Assembly (NCBI GenBank): GCA_021817045.1
Contig: JAKAWG010000003.1
Span: forward strand, 62,001-126,000
Origin: Acidobacteriota bacterium
Lineage (GTDB): Bacteria; Acidobacteriota; Terriglobia; UBA7540
Reading direction: 5' to 3'
Length of the DNA: 64,000 nucleotides
Positions 44,795 to 55,562 of the stretch are shown here, in pieces; the stretch's first letter is position 1, and each line of letters begins with the position of its first letter. The translations under genes and the position numbers were made by a program. The notes under the pieces were generated by a model that was not told where the DNA came from, searched no databases, and saw only the letters and a program-made list of their open reading frames with translations.

Positions 44795-46186
44795 ATGACG
44801 GAGCGCTCATTTCTTAGACTGAGGCGAATCGCTTTATCAGCCTGTTTGTGTGCGTTCGGGCTGGCACAGAACGGCACTGCGAGCGTTAAGGTTCCGGACG
44901 TTCCCATTCACACTCTGCTTTTAGCGAATGGCCTCGAAGTGGTCATGGCGCGGGAAGGCCGTGCGCCCGTGGTGGCGGTCGAAGTGTGGTACCACGTAGG
45001 TTCAAAGGACGAGCGGCCGGGTATGAACGGTTTTGCTCACCTCTTCGAGCACCTGATGTTTGACGGCACCAGGAACCTGGCGCCGGATGAATTTTCAAAC
45101 TACATTGTCCGCGACGGCGGCGAGGATAACGCTTACACCACGGTGGATGCGACCGTGTTCTGGGAAACCATTCCCACCGCCGACTTGCCCGTAGCTCTGT
45201 GGCTTGAAGCAGACCGCATGCGCGATTTGCGCATCAATCAATCGATCTTCGATAAGGAACGATCGGTGGTGGAGGCGGAGCGACAGCAGCATTTTGGCAA
45301 CGAGCCGTATGGGGACGTGATGCAAACGCTCTATGCGCATGCGTTCACCGTCTCGCCTTACCGTCACATGCCCATCGGCTCCGTACAGGACCTTGACCGC
45401 GCAACCCTCAGTGAGGTGCAAGCCTTCCACGACACCTACTACGTTCCCAACAACGCCACGCTTGTCCTGGCGGGTAATTTCGGCGAGAAGCAGGCGGCGG
45501 GCTGGATCGAGCGCGACTTCGGTTCAATCAAGGGAAGCTCTCGCGCCATCCCGAGGAACTATCCGAAAGAGCCGCCGCAGACCTCCGAGCGACTCGTCAG
45601 GCTGTACAACGACGTGGCCTTGCCCGCCTTCGTCGAAGGGTATCATATTCCCGCCGACGGCACGCGGGACTCTTACCCGCTACGCCTGGCCGCGAAAATC
45701 CTTGGCGAAGGCGAAAGCGCCTGGCTTTTCCGCACCCTCGTCTACAAGCGGCAGATGGCGATGGAGGTTGACAGTGAGGGAGATTTCACCGAGGAGCCTA
45801 ATCTCTTTTTTGTTATGGCGGTCATGAACCCGGGGTTTACTCCCGAGCAGGGCGAGGCGGAGGTGAGCCGCGTGCTGAACCGGCTCAAACGGGGTGACAT
45901 CCCGGCCCGTGTTCTCGAGCGCGCGAAGAATGAAACTCTCCGCGACCTTATCCTCCAGCGCGACAGTCCCCACCGGTGCGCCGAGGCGCTCGGATACGAC
46001 GCCGTGGTGCTGCAAGACCCGTATCTGTACAATGCGGTGGTTTCCCGGTTTGCACAGGTGACGGTGGGCGACATCCAGCGCGTCGCGCGGAGGTATTTCG
46101 TTCGCCGAAACATGACTCTGGTCGAGGTCTATCCGAAAGTCGCCGCCGGCCAGACGATGCGGAAGATTTCGGTCGTTGTCCATTAG
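44795..46186 (+). CDS. M16-family zinc peptidase (catalytic subunit type)
   Basis: HxxEH motif in GFAHLFEHLMFDGTRNL; VVEAERQQHFGNEPYGD. Confidence 0.93.
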   Translation: MTERSFLRLRRIALSACLCAFGLAQNGTASVKVPDVPIHTLLLANGLEVVMAREGRAPVVAVEVWYHVGSKDERPGMNGFAHLFEHLMFDGTRNLAPDEFSNYIVRDGGEDNAYTTVDATVFWETIPTADLPVALWLEADRMRDLRINQSIFDKERSVVEAERQQHFGNEPYGDVMQTLYAHAFTVSPYRHMPIGSVQDLDRATLSEVQAFHDTYYVPNNATLVLAGNFGEKQAAGWIERDFGSIKGSSRAIPRNYPKEPPQTSERLVRLYNDVALPAFVEGYHIPADGTRDSYPLRLAAKILGEGESAWLFRTLVYKRQMAMEVDSEGDFTEEPNLFFVMAVMNPGFTPEQGEAEVSRVLNRLKRGDIPARVLERAKNETLRDLILQRDSPHRCAEALGYDAVVLQDPYLYNAVVSRFAQVTVGDIQRVARRYFVRRNMTLVEVYPKVAAGQTMRKISVVVH

Positions 46187-46212
46187 CAGTCGCTGGAACG
46201 CGCCTTGAGCGT

Positions 46213-46303
46213 GTCATGCTGAGCAAAGCGAAGCATCCCTGTATTTGCAGAATCAAGCAAATACAGGGATCCTTCGTCGCGCCGCGGGGCTCCTCAGGAT
46301 GAC
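46213..46303. repeat. nested palindromic intergenic repeat between the two M16 genes
   Basis: Outer GTCATGCTGAG ... CTCAGGATGAC; inner perfect 14-bp arms ATCCCTGTATTTGC (46235-46248) / GCAAATACAGGGAT (46257-46270), 8-nt loop. Confidence 0.85.
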
Positions 46304-46338
46304 AGCGCTGGAGATTTTTCAGCAATTTGGCGTTTTCG

Positions 46339-47823
46339 ATGAGGCGTTCAAGATTGGTCATCATTCTCGCCTTGATGTGGTGCTCGCTCGCGGTCGCGAG
46401 GCTCCCGGCGCGCGAGTTTCCTCCGTTTGCTCCTTCCCCACAGCCGCCGACCGTGCCAATTCCCGTCGTGCGCACGCTCGCGAATGGCTTGCAGGTAGCG
46501 ATTCTGGCACGCCACGCTCTGCCTCTGGTGACTCTGACCGTGGCAATCCGCACGGGAGCCGAAGCCGATCCGCCCGACCTTCCCGGAACCGCCCAGTTTT
46601 TGGCTTCGCTTCTCGGCGAGGGCACCACGCACCGCAGCGCCCAGCGGGTGGCGGAATTGGTGGACGGGGCAGGAGGAACGCTCGACACGGGCGCCGAATG
46701 GGACGATTCCTACGCCACGCTGAGCGTCTTGAGCGACCACACGAAACTCGCTTTTGATTTGCTGTCTGATGTGGTCCTCCATCCAAAGTTCTCCGCGCAA
46801 CAAGTTGAGCGCGTTCGCAGGCAGACGCTCTCAGCGCTGGATGTTCTGCGCCACGATCCCGGCTACCTCGCCGATACGGTCGTTGAACGGATGGTCTTCG
46901 AAGGCACGCCCTACGCCCATCCGGAAGATGGCGTCGAGCAGTCCGTGCGCCTCATCACTCCCGCTGATCTCGCTGCGTTTCATGCGAGGTTCTATCAGCC
47001 GGCGAACGCCGTCCTCGTCGTTACGGGCGATGTGACGACCAATCAGGCCATGGAGTTCGCGCGGCGATATTTCGGCGGATGGAAGGGAAAAGGGAAGTTT
47101 TCGCAACCTCCTGTCAGGCCGCAACCTGCACCCGGAGGGCGGAAGATCGTGGTGATTGACGATCCGGGTGCCGTGCAGACCGAAATCCGGATCGCTAATC
47201 CTGCCGCCGGGCGCAGAAGCAAAGAGTACGCCGCGTTGAGCGTTGCCAACCAGATTCTGGGCGGGCCCGCAGAAAATCTGCTCTTCGGCGCGCTGCGCCG
47301 CCGCCGCGGGCTAGTGTACGGCGCGTCGAGTGATCTCGTGTGTTACCGAAGCGCGGGAGCGTGGGAGGCCAAAACGTCCGCGCCGACCTCGGACACCATC
47401 GAAGCTATCCGGCTGATTCTCAAAGAGATGTGGGAACTGCGCCGCCACGCCCTGGGCGAGTCTGACCTTGGCATGGCTCAGAACTATCTCATCGGCCACA
47501 TGGCTCTTGAATTCGACGCTTCGGATAAAATTGCCGACCGCGTCCTGGACCTCATGATTTACAATCTACCGTTCGATTACTGGAGTCACTTTCCTGCTGA
47601 GATTCGCGGCCTGACGCGGCAAGAAGTCTTGGCCGCAACGCGGCGCTACCTCGACCCGAGGCGGGCTGCGATCGTGCTCGTGGGCAATGCGGCAGATTTT
47701 CAGCAAGGGTTGAGCAGCTTCGGGAGCGTGCGCGTCATTCCCTTGTCCAGGATCGATCTTGCTGCCGCTAATCTCGAAGTTCCCGCGACGCCTGAACCGG
47801 CACAGACCGCTGGCCAAAACTGA
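46339..47823 (+). CDS. M16-family peptidase-like protein lacking the HxxEH zinc motif
   Basis: LPGTAQFLASLLGEGTTHRSAQRVAELVDGAGGTLDTGAEWDDSYATLSVLSDH; VKLIVVIDDPGAVQTEIRIANPA-type C-terminal region; RRRRGLVYGASS. Confidence 0.9.
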   Translation: MRRSRLVIILALMWCSLAVARLPAREFPPFAPSPQPPTVPIPVVRTLANGLQVAILARHALPLVTLTVAIRTGAEADPPDLPGTAQFLASLLGEGTTHRSAQRVAELVDGAGGTLDTGAEWDDSYATLSVLSDHTKLAFDLLSDVVLHPKFSAQQVERVRRQTLSALDVLRHDPGYLADTVVERMVFEGTPYAHPEDGVEQSVRLITPADLAAFHARFYQPANAVLVVTGDVTTNQAMEFARRYFGGWKGKGKFSQPPVRPQPAPGGRKIVVIDDPGAVQTEIRIANPAAGRRSKEYAALSVANQILGGPAENLLFGALRRRRGLVYGASSDLVCYRSAGAWEAKTSAPTSDTIEAIRLILKEMWELRRHALGESDLGMAQNYLIGHMALEFDASDKIADRVLDLMIYNLPFDYWSHFPAEIRGLTRQEVLAATRRYLDPRRAAIVLVGNAADFQQGLSSFGSVRVIPLSRIDLAAANLEVPATPEPAQTAGQN

Positions 47824-47852
47824 AATCGTGAATTCTGTAGTCGCCGAGTGTT

Positions 47853-49250
47853 TCATTCAGCGTCGATCCTGTAAAGGCCCGCACCGTGGGAGGGAATCTG
47901 AGTGGAAAACATCCTTTCGTAAGTTCCCAGGTTCTTCCGTTGCCAGAGGTCGCGCACCGCACATCTCCCGTTAAGACCAAGTTCAGTCCACGAGACCGAT
48001 ACCCGCTCAGAACCAGAATGGCCCAAGTTGAATAGAGCTACGTACTTACCTTTGCCTTCCGGCATATCGGCCACCCAGGCGACTTCCTCGTCTCGGGCAA
48101 ACAACTCGTGATTGCTGAAGCTGTGTTGATCTACCGCTAACAGTTCTGGATTCGTGAGCAGCGAAAGTGTGAACGGATCGAGGCTGGGAAGATCCGCGCC
48201 GATCATCAACGGGGACCGGAAGATGCTCCACAGCGTCAGCATGGTGCGCTGCTCGTCATGCGTAAGCCGAGTCAATCTGGGGCCGTCCGCGAATCCGCGG
48301 ATGCGTAGTCTGCCGAGGGGAAGCATATCTGCGTCCGGCCAGTGATTCGGACCGGCATATGGCGCCCAAAGCTTGCAATAGCCGAATTGGTCGCGTAATT
48401 CTGCCCAGTTATCCCACATATCGTTCGAAATCCGCCACATTTGAGCGTAGCGGGAAGCGTTTACCCCATCCGAGAGAGGGGTGGGCCCGGGTGAAAGGCT
48501 CAGCACCATGGGCCGGCCCGTACGACTCATCGCGCGACGAAGCGCTTCAATCTCGGACGCATGATAGATCTCTCCGTAAGGGTTTTCTGCCCGGCTCATG
48601 TCGTCCGCCTTGATAAAATCCACACCCCAGCGGGCGTAAAGTTCCGCAATCGAGTTGTAATACGCCTGTCCTGTCGGCGTCGACACGTCAACACCGTACA
48701 TTGCCTTTGACCACGGGCACAGGTTGAGTCTATTCGCAACGTCGCGCGCGTGCGCCTTCGTGCCCAAGATGGGAAGGTTCTGCTCGACCGCGGCGCGAGG
48801 GATACCTCGCATAATGTGAATCCCGAACTTTAACCCCTTGGCATGAACATAGTGGGCGAGCGGTTTGAATCCCTGGCCATTCACCGAAGAGGGAAAACGC
48901 TTGGGATCAGGCAGAAGCCGGCCGTACCAGTCCATCGAAGGGGCTCCTTCCACTTTCCCCTCCGGGTAATACCAGTAGTAGTCGACAACGATGTACTTCC
49001 AGCCATAACGCGCCAGATGACGGGCCATGTAATCCGCGTTGGCCTTTACTTCCTGCTCGTCCACGTCTCCGCCGTAGCAGTCATAGCTGTTCCACCCAAT
49101 GGGCGGCGTCGGAGCAAGGGTGGATGCGCTGATCGTGCTGTGATCCTTCGCAGAGGGTGGCGTACCGCCGTTCTTTGCTCGTCCAATAAGGAGGTCACTC
49201 AGCCCAATCGCTGTAAGCAGAATCAGTCCGGCCTTCCAGTGTTGTCTCAT
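47853..49250 (-). CDS. GH27 alpha-galactosidase-like glycoside hydrolase
   Basis: 465 aa; TPPIGWNSYDCYGGDVDEQEVKANADYMARHLARYGWKYIVVDYYWY, YARWGVDFIKADDMSR, LWSIFRSPLMIGADLPSLDPFTLSLLTNPELLAVDQ. Confidence 0.9.
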   Translation of the reverse strand: MRQHWKAGLILLTAIGLSDLLIGRAKNGGTPPSAKDHSTISASTLAPTPPIGWNSYDCYGGDVDEQEVKANADYMARHLARYGWKYIVVDYYWYYPEGKVEGAPSMDWYGRLLPDPKRFPSSVNGQGFKPLAHYVHAKGLKFGIHIMRGIPRAAVEQNLPILGTKAHARDVANRLNLCPWSKAMYGVDVSTPTGQAYYNSIAELYARWGVDFIKADDMSRAENPYGEIYHASEIEALRRAMSRTGRPMVLSLSPGPTPLSDGVNASRYAQMWRISNDMWDNWAELRDQFGYCKLWAPYAGPNHWPDADMLPLGRLRIRGFADGPRLTRLTHDEQRTMLTLWSIFRSPLMIGADLPSLDPFTLSLLTNPELLAVDQHSFSNHELFARDEEVAWVADMPEGKGKYVALFNLGHSGSERVSVSWTELGLNGRCAVRDLWQRKNLGTYERMFSTQIPSHGAGLYRIDAE

Positions 49251-49341
49251 GTTCGGATTCCGTAACCTGCCAAGAACTCATGTAATCTACGCCAATTCCA
49301 ATGCGCATTCAAGCGTGCGACTGAATTACTAAGACGGGGGG

Positions 49342-52110
49342 ATGACCGTGGCGCTCTGCTGTCGATCCCGTGGTAGGATGGTCGGGAATCCTATGGATGT
49401 TCACAGGTCAACCAGCTTTAACTATTCGCCATCCATCATTGATTATTGGCTGCTGGCCTTTGCGCTCATCTTGTTTGGCGGACATCCAGTTTTAGCTGCG
49501 TGTTTGAGCGGACACTCCCGGCCACTGGGTGAACCTGAAGGATGCCTTCTCTTGACGCGGTGTTGGACAATTCAATCCGCCGCTCGCGTACCCCAATCCG
49601 GCAGCGTCATTTCGCAACGCGGGTTTGACGCGCAGAGCTGGTACCCTACCGATGTTCCGACGACGGTGCTTGCCGCTCTCGTCCGAGACAAAATTTATCC
49701 CGACCCTGATTCTGGCATGAACCTGCGATCCATTCCCGGAACCACTTATCCTATCGGCGCCAACTTCGCAAACATTCCCATGCCGCCGGGAAGTCCCTTT
49801 GCCGTCGGATGGTGGTACCGCGACGAGTTCAACATTCCCAATTTGCTGCGGAGCAAACGGGTCTGGCTTCATTTCGATGGAATCAATTACCGCGCGACAA
49901 TTTGGATGAACGGACAGCGGGTGGCTGATGACCGACAGGTGGCCGGAACTTGGCGCACGTACGAGTTTAACGTCACGCGCTTTGTCCGGTCGGGTGTCAA
50001 CGTGCTGGCCGTTGAGGTCTTTGCACCAACCCCAGACGATCTTTCCCTGACGTTCGTTGATTGGAACCCCATGCCTCCCGATAAGGACATGGGTTTGTTC
50101 AGAAAAGTCTTCCTGACCTCAACCGGCCCGGTTGCCGTGCGCTATCCGCAAGTCATCACTCGGCTCGACCTCCCTTCGCTGGCCGAGGCGCACGTGACGG
50201 TTTCCGCGGACGTGGCTAACGCCTCAAACCAGGCGATTACGGGTGAGCTCAAGGCAAGATTCGGCTCAATCGAACTTGATCAAAGCGTCCGCTTGGCCCC
50301 AGGTCGGACACGCCGTGTCACCTTCACCCCTCAGGCGTACCCGCACCTCAATTTATCTCGTCCACGGCTGTGGTGGCCGTGGCTTTACGGGCCGCAGAAT
50401 CTCTATAGGCTGCAACTTGAGTTTGTGATTGATGGCGAGGTTTCAGATCGACGGGAAGTGACATTCGGAGTGCGCGAAATCACCTCGGAGCTAGACGCGC
50501 GGCGACATCGCCTTTTCCTTGTGAATGGCAAGAAGATCCTGATTCGCGGCGCGGGCTGGGCTCCGGACATGTTGATGCGTCTGTCCGCCCGCTCTGAAGA
50601 GGATCAACTCGCCTACGTCCGAGGCATGAATCTGAATGCTGTGCGCCTGGAAGGGAAGCCGCTGGACCAGCACTTTTACGATCTGTGCGACCGCAATGGC
50701 ATTCTCGTGCTGCAAGGTTGGTGCTGCTGCTCGCGATGGGAACGATGGAAAGAGTGGGGGCCGGAAGATTACAAAATCGCCGCTGCCTCGCTGCGTGACC
50801 AGTTGCGCCGGCTGCGCAATCACCCGTGTATGCTCGCTTGGCTCTACGGAAGCGACAACGCTCCGCCCGCGAAGGCGGAGGCAAATTATCTGAAAGCGCT
50901 CCGCGAAGAGCGCTGGCCGAATCCGTACATCGCCGCCGCATCGGCGCGGAAGACACCGGGCGCGGGCTGGACGGGGGTGAAGATGACCGGCCCTTATCAG
51001 TACGTTGCTCCTTCTTATTGGTATGTCGACCACGCCCACGGCGGCGCCTTCGGTTTCAACACGGAAACCAGCCCCGGTCCGGCCATTCCGCTGATCCCGA
51101 GTTTGAAGCAGATGCTTCCCGCTCGAGACCTCTGGCCCATCAACGACGTGTGGAACTTCCACGCGGGCGGCGGGCATTTTACCTCGCTCGACATTTACAA
51201 CCGCGCCCTCGAAGAGCGCTATGGGCCTTTCAAGAATTTGCGCGATTATGTTGAGAAGTCGCAGCTTGCGGCCTACGAAGGCGAGCGCGCCATGTTTGAA
51301 GCCTATGGCCGTAACAAGTACACCTCGACGGGCGTCATTCAATGGATGCTCGGAAACGGCTGGCCATCGCTGATCTGGCACCTCTATGATTACTATCTGA
51401 GGCCGGGCGGCGGATACTTTGGAACTCAAGAGGCGTGCAAGCCGCTCCATGTACAATATTCTTACGACGATCGCTCAGTTGTTGTTGTGAACTCTTACCG
51501 TCGGAGCTTTTCCGGGTACAGGATTGAAGCACAAGTCTTGAATCTGGATCTTAGCCGGAAATTCAGCAAGACGGTAACCGCGGATTTCCCTTCTGACAGC
51601 TCCACACGCGTATTTACCATTCCACGGATCAGCGGGCTCTCGAAGACTTACTTCGTCCGTCTGCGCATGGAGAATCGTTCAGGCCGCGTCGTGGACCGCA
51701 GCTTTTACTGGCTTTCGACCCGCCCGGACGTTTTCAACTGGAAGGCCTCGACGTGGTATTACACACCGCTTTCGTCCTACGCCGATTTCCGCGATTTGCA
51801 GACGCTGCCTCGTGTGATGCTTCTGATCTCTTCTGCTGCTATGCGGCAGGGATCACAGGAAGAGGAGTGCGTCACCGTTCGCAATCCCACATCGCATCTG
51901 GCCTTCTTCGTCCATCTGCGGGTGCTTGCGGGCGAGGGCGGAGGCGACGTCCATCCCATTCTCTGGAACGATAATTATTTTGAGCTGATGCCCGGTGAGA
52001 GCAGGGAAGTGAAAGCAGTTTTCCACGCTTCGGAGTTGCAGGGCGCGCTGCCAGTAGCTGCTGTGGACGGCTGGAACGTGAAGCCCACGGAAGTGAGCGG
52101 TTCCGAATGA
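49342..52110 (+). CDS. GH2 glycoside hydrolase, exo-beta-D-glucosaminidase-like
   Basis: 922 aa; GWWYRDEFNIPN, VWLHFDGINYRATIWMNGQRV, DWNPMPPDKDMGLFRKVFLTSTGPVAVRYPQV, MLAWLYGSDNAPPAKAEANYLKAL, VKMTGPYQYVAPSYWYVD, GGAFGFNTETSPGPAIP. Confidence 0.88.
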   Translation: MTVALCCRSRGRMVGNPMDVHRSTSFNYSPSIIDYWLLAFALILFGGHPVLAACLSGHSRPLGEPEGCLLLTRCWTIQSAARVPQSGSVISQRGFDAQSWYPTDVPTTVLAALVRDKIYPDPDSGMNLRSIPGTTYPIGANFANIPMPPGSPFAVGWWYRDEFNIPNLLRSKRVWLHFDGINYRATIWMNGQRVADDRQVAGTWRTYEFNVTRFVRSGVNVLAVEVFAPTPDDLSLTFVDWNPMPPDKDMGLFRKVFLTSTGPVAVRYPQVITRLDLPSLAEAHVTVSADVANASNQAITGELKARFGSIELDQSVRLAPGRTRRVTFTPQAYPHLNLSRPRLWWPWLYGPQNLYRLQLEFVIDGEVSDRREVTFGVREITSELDARRHRLFLVNGKKILIRGAGWAPDMLMRLSARSEEDQLAYVRGMNLNAVRLEGKPLDQHFYDLCDRNGILVLQGWCCCSRWERWKEWGPEDYKIAAASLRDQLRRLRNHPCMLAWLYGSDNAPPAKAEANYLKALREERWPNPYIAAASARKTPGAGWTGVKMTGPYQYVAPSYWYVDHAHGGAFGFNTETSPGPAIPLIPSLKQMLPARDLWPINDVWNFHAGGGHFTSLDIYNRALEERYGPFKNLRDYVEKSQLAAYEGERAMFEAYGRNKYTSTGVIQWMLGNGWPSLIWHLYDYYLRPGGGYFGTQEACKPLHVQYSYDDRSVVVVNSYRRSFSGYRIEAQVLNLDLSRKFSKTVTADFPSDSSTRVFTIPRISGLSKTYFVRLRMENRSGRVVDRSFYWLSTRPDVFNWKASTWYYTPLSSYADFRDLQTLPRVMLLISSAAMRQGSQEEECVTVRNPTSHLAFFVHLRVLAGEGGGDVHPILWNDNYFELMPGESREVKAVFHASELQGALPVAAVDGWNVKPTEVSGSE

Positions 52111-52203
52111 GACGCGGAATTTTGGTGACTTCCGATTTGACATGGTCCGCGCCATACTTGAGATTGCCGTGCCGTTATCGGTTCGGGGGAAATAGACAAT
52201 CAC

Positions 52204-53484
52204 ATGCTTGATCTTGGTTTTGTACGCGACAACCTATCACTCGTTCGCCAGAGGCTTGCCGAACGGGGCTTACCCGACGTGCTGGGCGATTTTGAAACGC
52301 TCGACCGCGAGCGTCGTGCGCACCTGGCGGACGCGGAGAGCCGTAGGGCGCGCCGCAACAAAATTTCGGATGAAATTGCCGCGCTGAAGAAGCGAAAAGA
52401 AGATGCCTCCGCGCTGATCGCCGAAATGCGGCAACTTGGCGCGGAAATCTCTCGCTATGACGCGGAAGCCGACGCAGCCGACGAAAAACTGCGCGAGCTT
52501 CTGAAGCGCGTCCCGAACCTGCCGCACGAAAGTGTGCCCGTCGGCCGCGACGCTTCTGCCAATCAGGAGATACGCCGCTGGGGGGAGCCACGCCAATTCG
52601 ATTTTGAGCCGAAAGCTCACTGGGATCTCGGTCCTGCCTTAGGCATTCTTGACTTCGAGCGAGCCGCCAAGATTGCGGGAGCCAGGTTCGCCGTGTATTA
52701 CGGCATGGGCGCGAGACTCGAGCGGGCGCTTGCCAATTTCATGCTGGATCTCCACACTCGCGAGCACGGCTACACCGAAGTCCTCCCGCCTTTCATCGTC
52801 AACTCCGCAACGCTCTACGGCACCGGGCAGCTTCCTAAGTTTGCTGAAGACCTCTTTAAGGTGGAAGGGGATGATTTCTGGCTGATTCCGACGGCGGAAG
52901 TTCCCGTGACGAACCTTTATCGAGACGAAGTGCTGAGTGCGGACGCGCTGCCGCTGAAATACTGCGCCTGGACGGCCTGCTTCCGGAGCGAAGCGGGCTC
53001 CTACGGCAAGGATACACGAGGTCTGATCCGGCAGCACCAATTCCAAAAAGTCGAGTTGGTGAAATTTTCTCTCCCCGATCATTCCTACGACGAGCTTGAG
53101 AGTCTCACGCGCGACGCCGCCACGGTGCTCGAAAAGCTCGGGCTTCCTCACCGCGTCGTGGCGCTTTCGACCGGCGACCTCGGGTTTAGTTCGGCGAAGA
53201 CCTATGACCTCGAAGTCTGGCTTCCCTCTTCGGGCGAATACAAAGAGATTTCGTCGTGCTCGAACTGCGAAGCGTTCCAGGCACGCCGGGCGAATCTGCG
53301 TTTCCGCCGCGGCAAAGCGAAGTCGGAGTTTCTCCACACGCTGAACGGGAGCGGCGTCGCTATCGGGCGGACGTGGCTCGCTATCCTGGAAAATTATCAG
53401 CAGGCCGATGGTTCAGTTATGATTCCTGAGGTACTGCGTCCATATCTCGGCGGCTGCAACCGCCTCTCACCTCAACCGAATTGA
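52204..53484 (+). CDS. serS: seryl-tRNA synthetase
   Basis: 426 aa; [102 protein letters not shown]. Confidence 0.98.
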   Translation: MLDLGFVRDNLSLVRQRLAERGLPDVLGDFETLDRERRAHLADAESRRARRNKISDEIAALKKRKEDASALIAEMRQLGAEISRYDAEADAADEKLRELLKRVPNLPHESVPVGRDASANQEIRRWGEPRQFDFEPKAHWDLGPALGILDFERAAKIAGARFAVYYGMGARLERALANFMLDLHTREHGYTEVLPPFIVNSATLYGTGQLPKFAEDLFKVEGDDFWLIPTAEVPVTNLYRDEVLSADALPLKYCAWTACFRSEAGSYGKDTRGLIRQHQFQKVELVKFSLPDHSYDELESLTRDAATVLEKLGLPHRVVALSTGDLGFSSAKTYDLEVWLPSSGEYKEISSCSNCEAFQARRANLRFRRGKAKSEFLHTLNGSGVAIGRTWLAILENYQQADGSVMIPEVLRPYLGGCNRLSPQPN

Positions 53485-53839
53485 TAGCGTTTGGTCACAG
53501 CGCAGCACAGCGGCGGGTGGTACCCATCATGTGCTTTTGGCGTCGCGGGAGCAGCGTCGCAGTTTGATTTTGTAGCGGCGAGCCAAACGGCGGCCCCACG
53601 CGACCTCTACTTGTTCTCGCATTGAAGGATATTTCGACGTATAGTGAGTTAGTTGGCGCTTTTTATCACAGGCTGGCAGCGCAAGCCGTGGTTTGATTGC
53701 TTCAGGGAAACCTCGAGTCATGGGCCGACGGCCGGAAATTGCGAGCAACCCGTTGGTACCTGTGTGCCTCAGATTACGTCCTTCGCCCGGTCGGTGTGCG
53801 GACGCGATGATCGTCTCAGTCTCTCATGGAGGACGGAAG

Positions 53840-55102
53840 ATGACCTGTCGACAAGTTATTTTGAGAACGAATCCGCGCGTGTCCACCTCCGTCTGCGGCA
53901 GAAGCGTGCTTGGCGTTGAGTGCGTTGGGTCCGCGGCGCTAGTGATTCTTGCGTGTATCTTTGTCGCTCTGTCCGCAAAGGGAGCAGTCCACGCCTCAAT
54001 CGTCGTAGAAGCGCGGACGGGCAGGGTCCTTGAGGTCCATAACGCCGACGAACTCTGCTATCCCGCGTCGTTGGCGAAACTGATGACGCTGTATCTGGTT
54101 TTCACCGCACTCCGCCACGGAACCCTCACGCTGAATGAGAAACTGCCGGTGTCGCTTCACGCCGCCGTTCAGCCCCCGACAAAATTGTGGCTCCGCCCGG
54201 GCAGCCGTCTCTCGGTAAGGTCAGCGATCTTGGCGATCACGACGCGGTCGGCGAACGATGCGGCCGTGGTACTGGCAGAAGCCGTCGGCGGCACCGAGTG
54301 CCGCTTTGCTGAACGCATGACTTTCACAGCCCGGCAGTTGGGCATGAGGCGCACCACGTTCCGCAACGCGAGCGGGTTGCCTAATCGCGGCCAAATGACC
54401 ACAGCCCGGGATATGGCTACTCTTGCCATCGCGCTGATTCACAACTTTCCTCAGTACTATCATTTCTTCGACGTGCAAAGCTTTGACTTTCATGGAAGAC
54501 CGATCTACGGACACGACCACCTGCTTGGCCGATGTCCGGGCGTTGACGGCCTCAAGACGGGTTACACTCGAGCGTCTGGATATAACCTGGTAACGTCAGC
54601 AGTCCGCGACGATCGCCGGCTTGTGGGTGTCGTGATGGGCGGTCCGACGTTTGAAGCTCGTGACCATTTGATGGTGGCACTCTTGAATCAAGCTTTCTCG
54701 CGGGAGTTGTCCGTCACCTTGGCGCGATCTCACCCTCGTGTTAAAGCTCACAGTGAGCAAGCCGCGAGTACCAGTGCAACTGTACTCGGCGCGGCGCTCG
54801 ACGAAACCGATACCTCCGGCACCCGAGAATGGGTCGCGCAGATCGGCGGTCGATACCAGAGTTCCCAGGAAGTTCGCTGGGCGCTTGCCAGCGCACGCCG
54901 GACAGTCCCGGCCCTGAACCGCGCTCGGGCGCTGGTCGTCAAACTGGCAGAAAGACGAAAGTATCCATACCAGGCGAGATTCGTTACTCTGAATAAAGGG
55001 CTGGCGCTTACCAGTTGCCGGTCTTTGCGTCGCAGGGGATTTACTTGCATCGTGTTTCCGATCCGGCTGTCCGGCGTCATGGTAGCCGCAGCGGGGAAAT
55101 AA
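53840..55102 (+). CDS. D-alanyl-D-alanine carboxypeptidase (S11) with C-terminal SPOR-like domain
   Basis: YPASLAKLMTLY (SxxK), TTRSANDAAVVLAEAVGG (SxN), DGLKTGYTRASGYNLVTSA (KTG); C-terminal EWVAQIGGRYQSSQEVRWALASARRTVP...YQARFVTLNKGLALTSCRSLRRRGFTCIVFP. Confidence 0.9.
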   Translation: MTCRQVILRTNPRVSTSVCGRSVLGVECVGSAALVILACIFVALSAKGAVHASIVVEARTGRVLEVHNADELCYPASLAKLMTLYLVFTALRHGTLTLNEKLPVSLHAAVQPPTKLWLRPGSRLSVRSAILAITTRSANDAAVVLAEAVGGTECRFAERMTFTARQLGMRRTTFRNASGLPNRGQMTTARDMATLAIALIHNFPQYYHFFDVQSFDFHGRPIYGHDHLLGRCPGVDGLKTGYTRASGYNLVTSAVRDDRRLVGVVMGGPTFEARDHLMVALLNQAFSRELSVTLARSHPRVKAHSEQAASTSATVLGAALDETDTSGTREWVAQIGGRYQSSQEVRWALASARRTVPALNRARALVVKLAERRKYPYQARFVTLNKGLALTSCRSLRRRGFTCIVFPIRLSGVMVAAAGK

Positions 55103-55562
55103 GGGTAAACGACGTGCTTTCGGTCCAACTCACAGGTGTGGGGTCCCGTTCGATAGGTCATTCTGTTGAGTTGCGTGGCGGATGAGCCCGACTATTGCCC
55201 TCAGGCCGATTCGCTTCCGGAAGCTCCTACGTTCCCGCTGCAATTGGGCCACTGGCCGGCGAAGTCCCAGCCAGTCTACAACAACACCACCTCGCCCTTT
55301 TTCGGCCACTTCGCCGAATTTGATAAACGAATCGACCGGCTCGTGATCGAGTCTTCCGATTGATCGCGAAATTGACCGCCGCAGACGTCTCAGGGTCTGG
55401 CGGAGAACCCTCCACCAGCCTGAGCTCGAGAAGAGGTTAACAGGAAGATAGGTCTCTCCGAAACGATCTTCCCTTCGCGCTTTTCCTGTGGTATCTTGCG
55501 ATACAAGATGCGGGGCGGCCGTGGGCGATCTGCCCCCTCAGTGACGTTCTTCGAGGTGCGCC

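Noticed and set aside
53485-53839. Possible upstream gene or transposase relic before the DD-carboxypeptidase
   Set aside because: Short frames in this interval show no recognizable motif.
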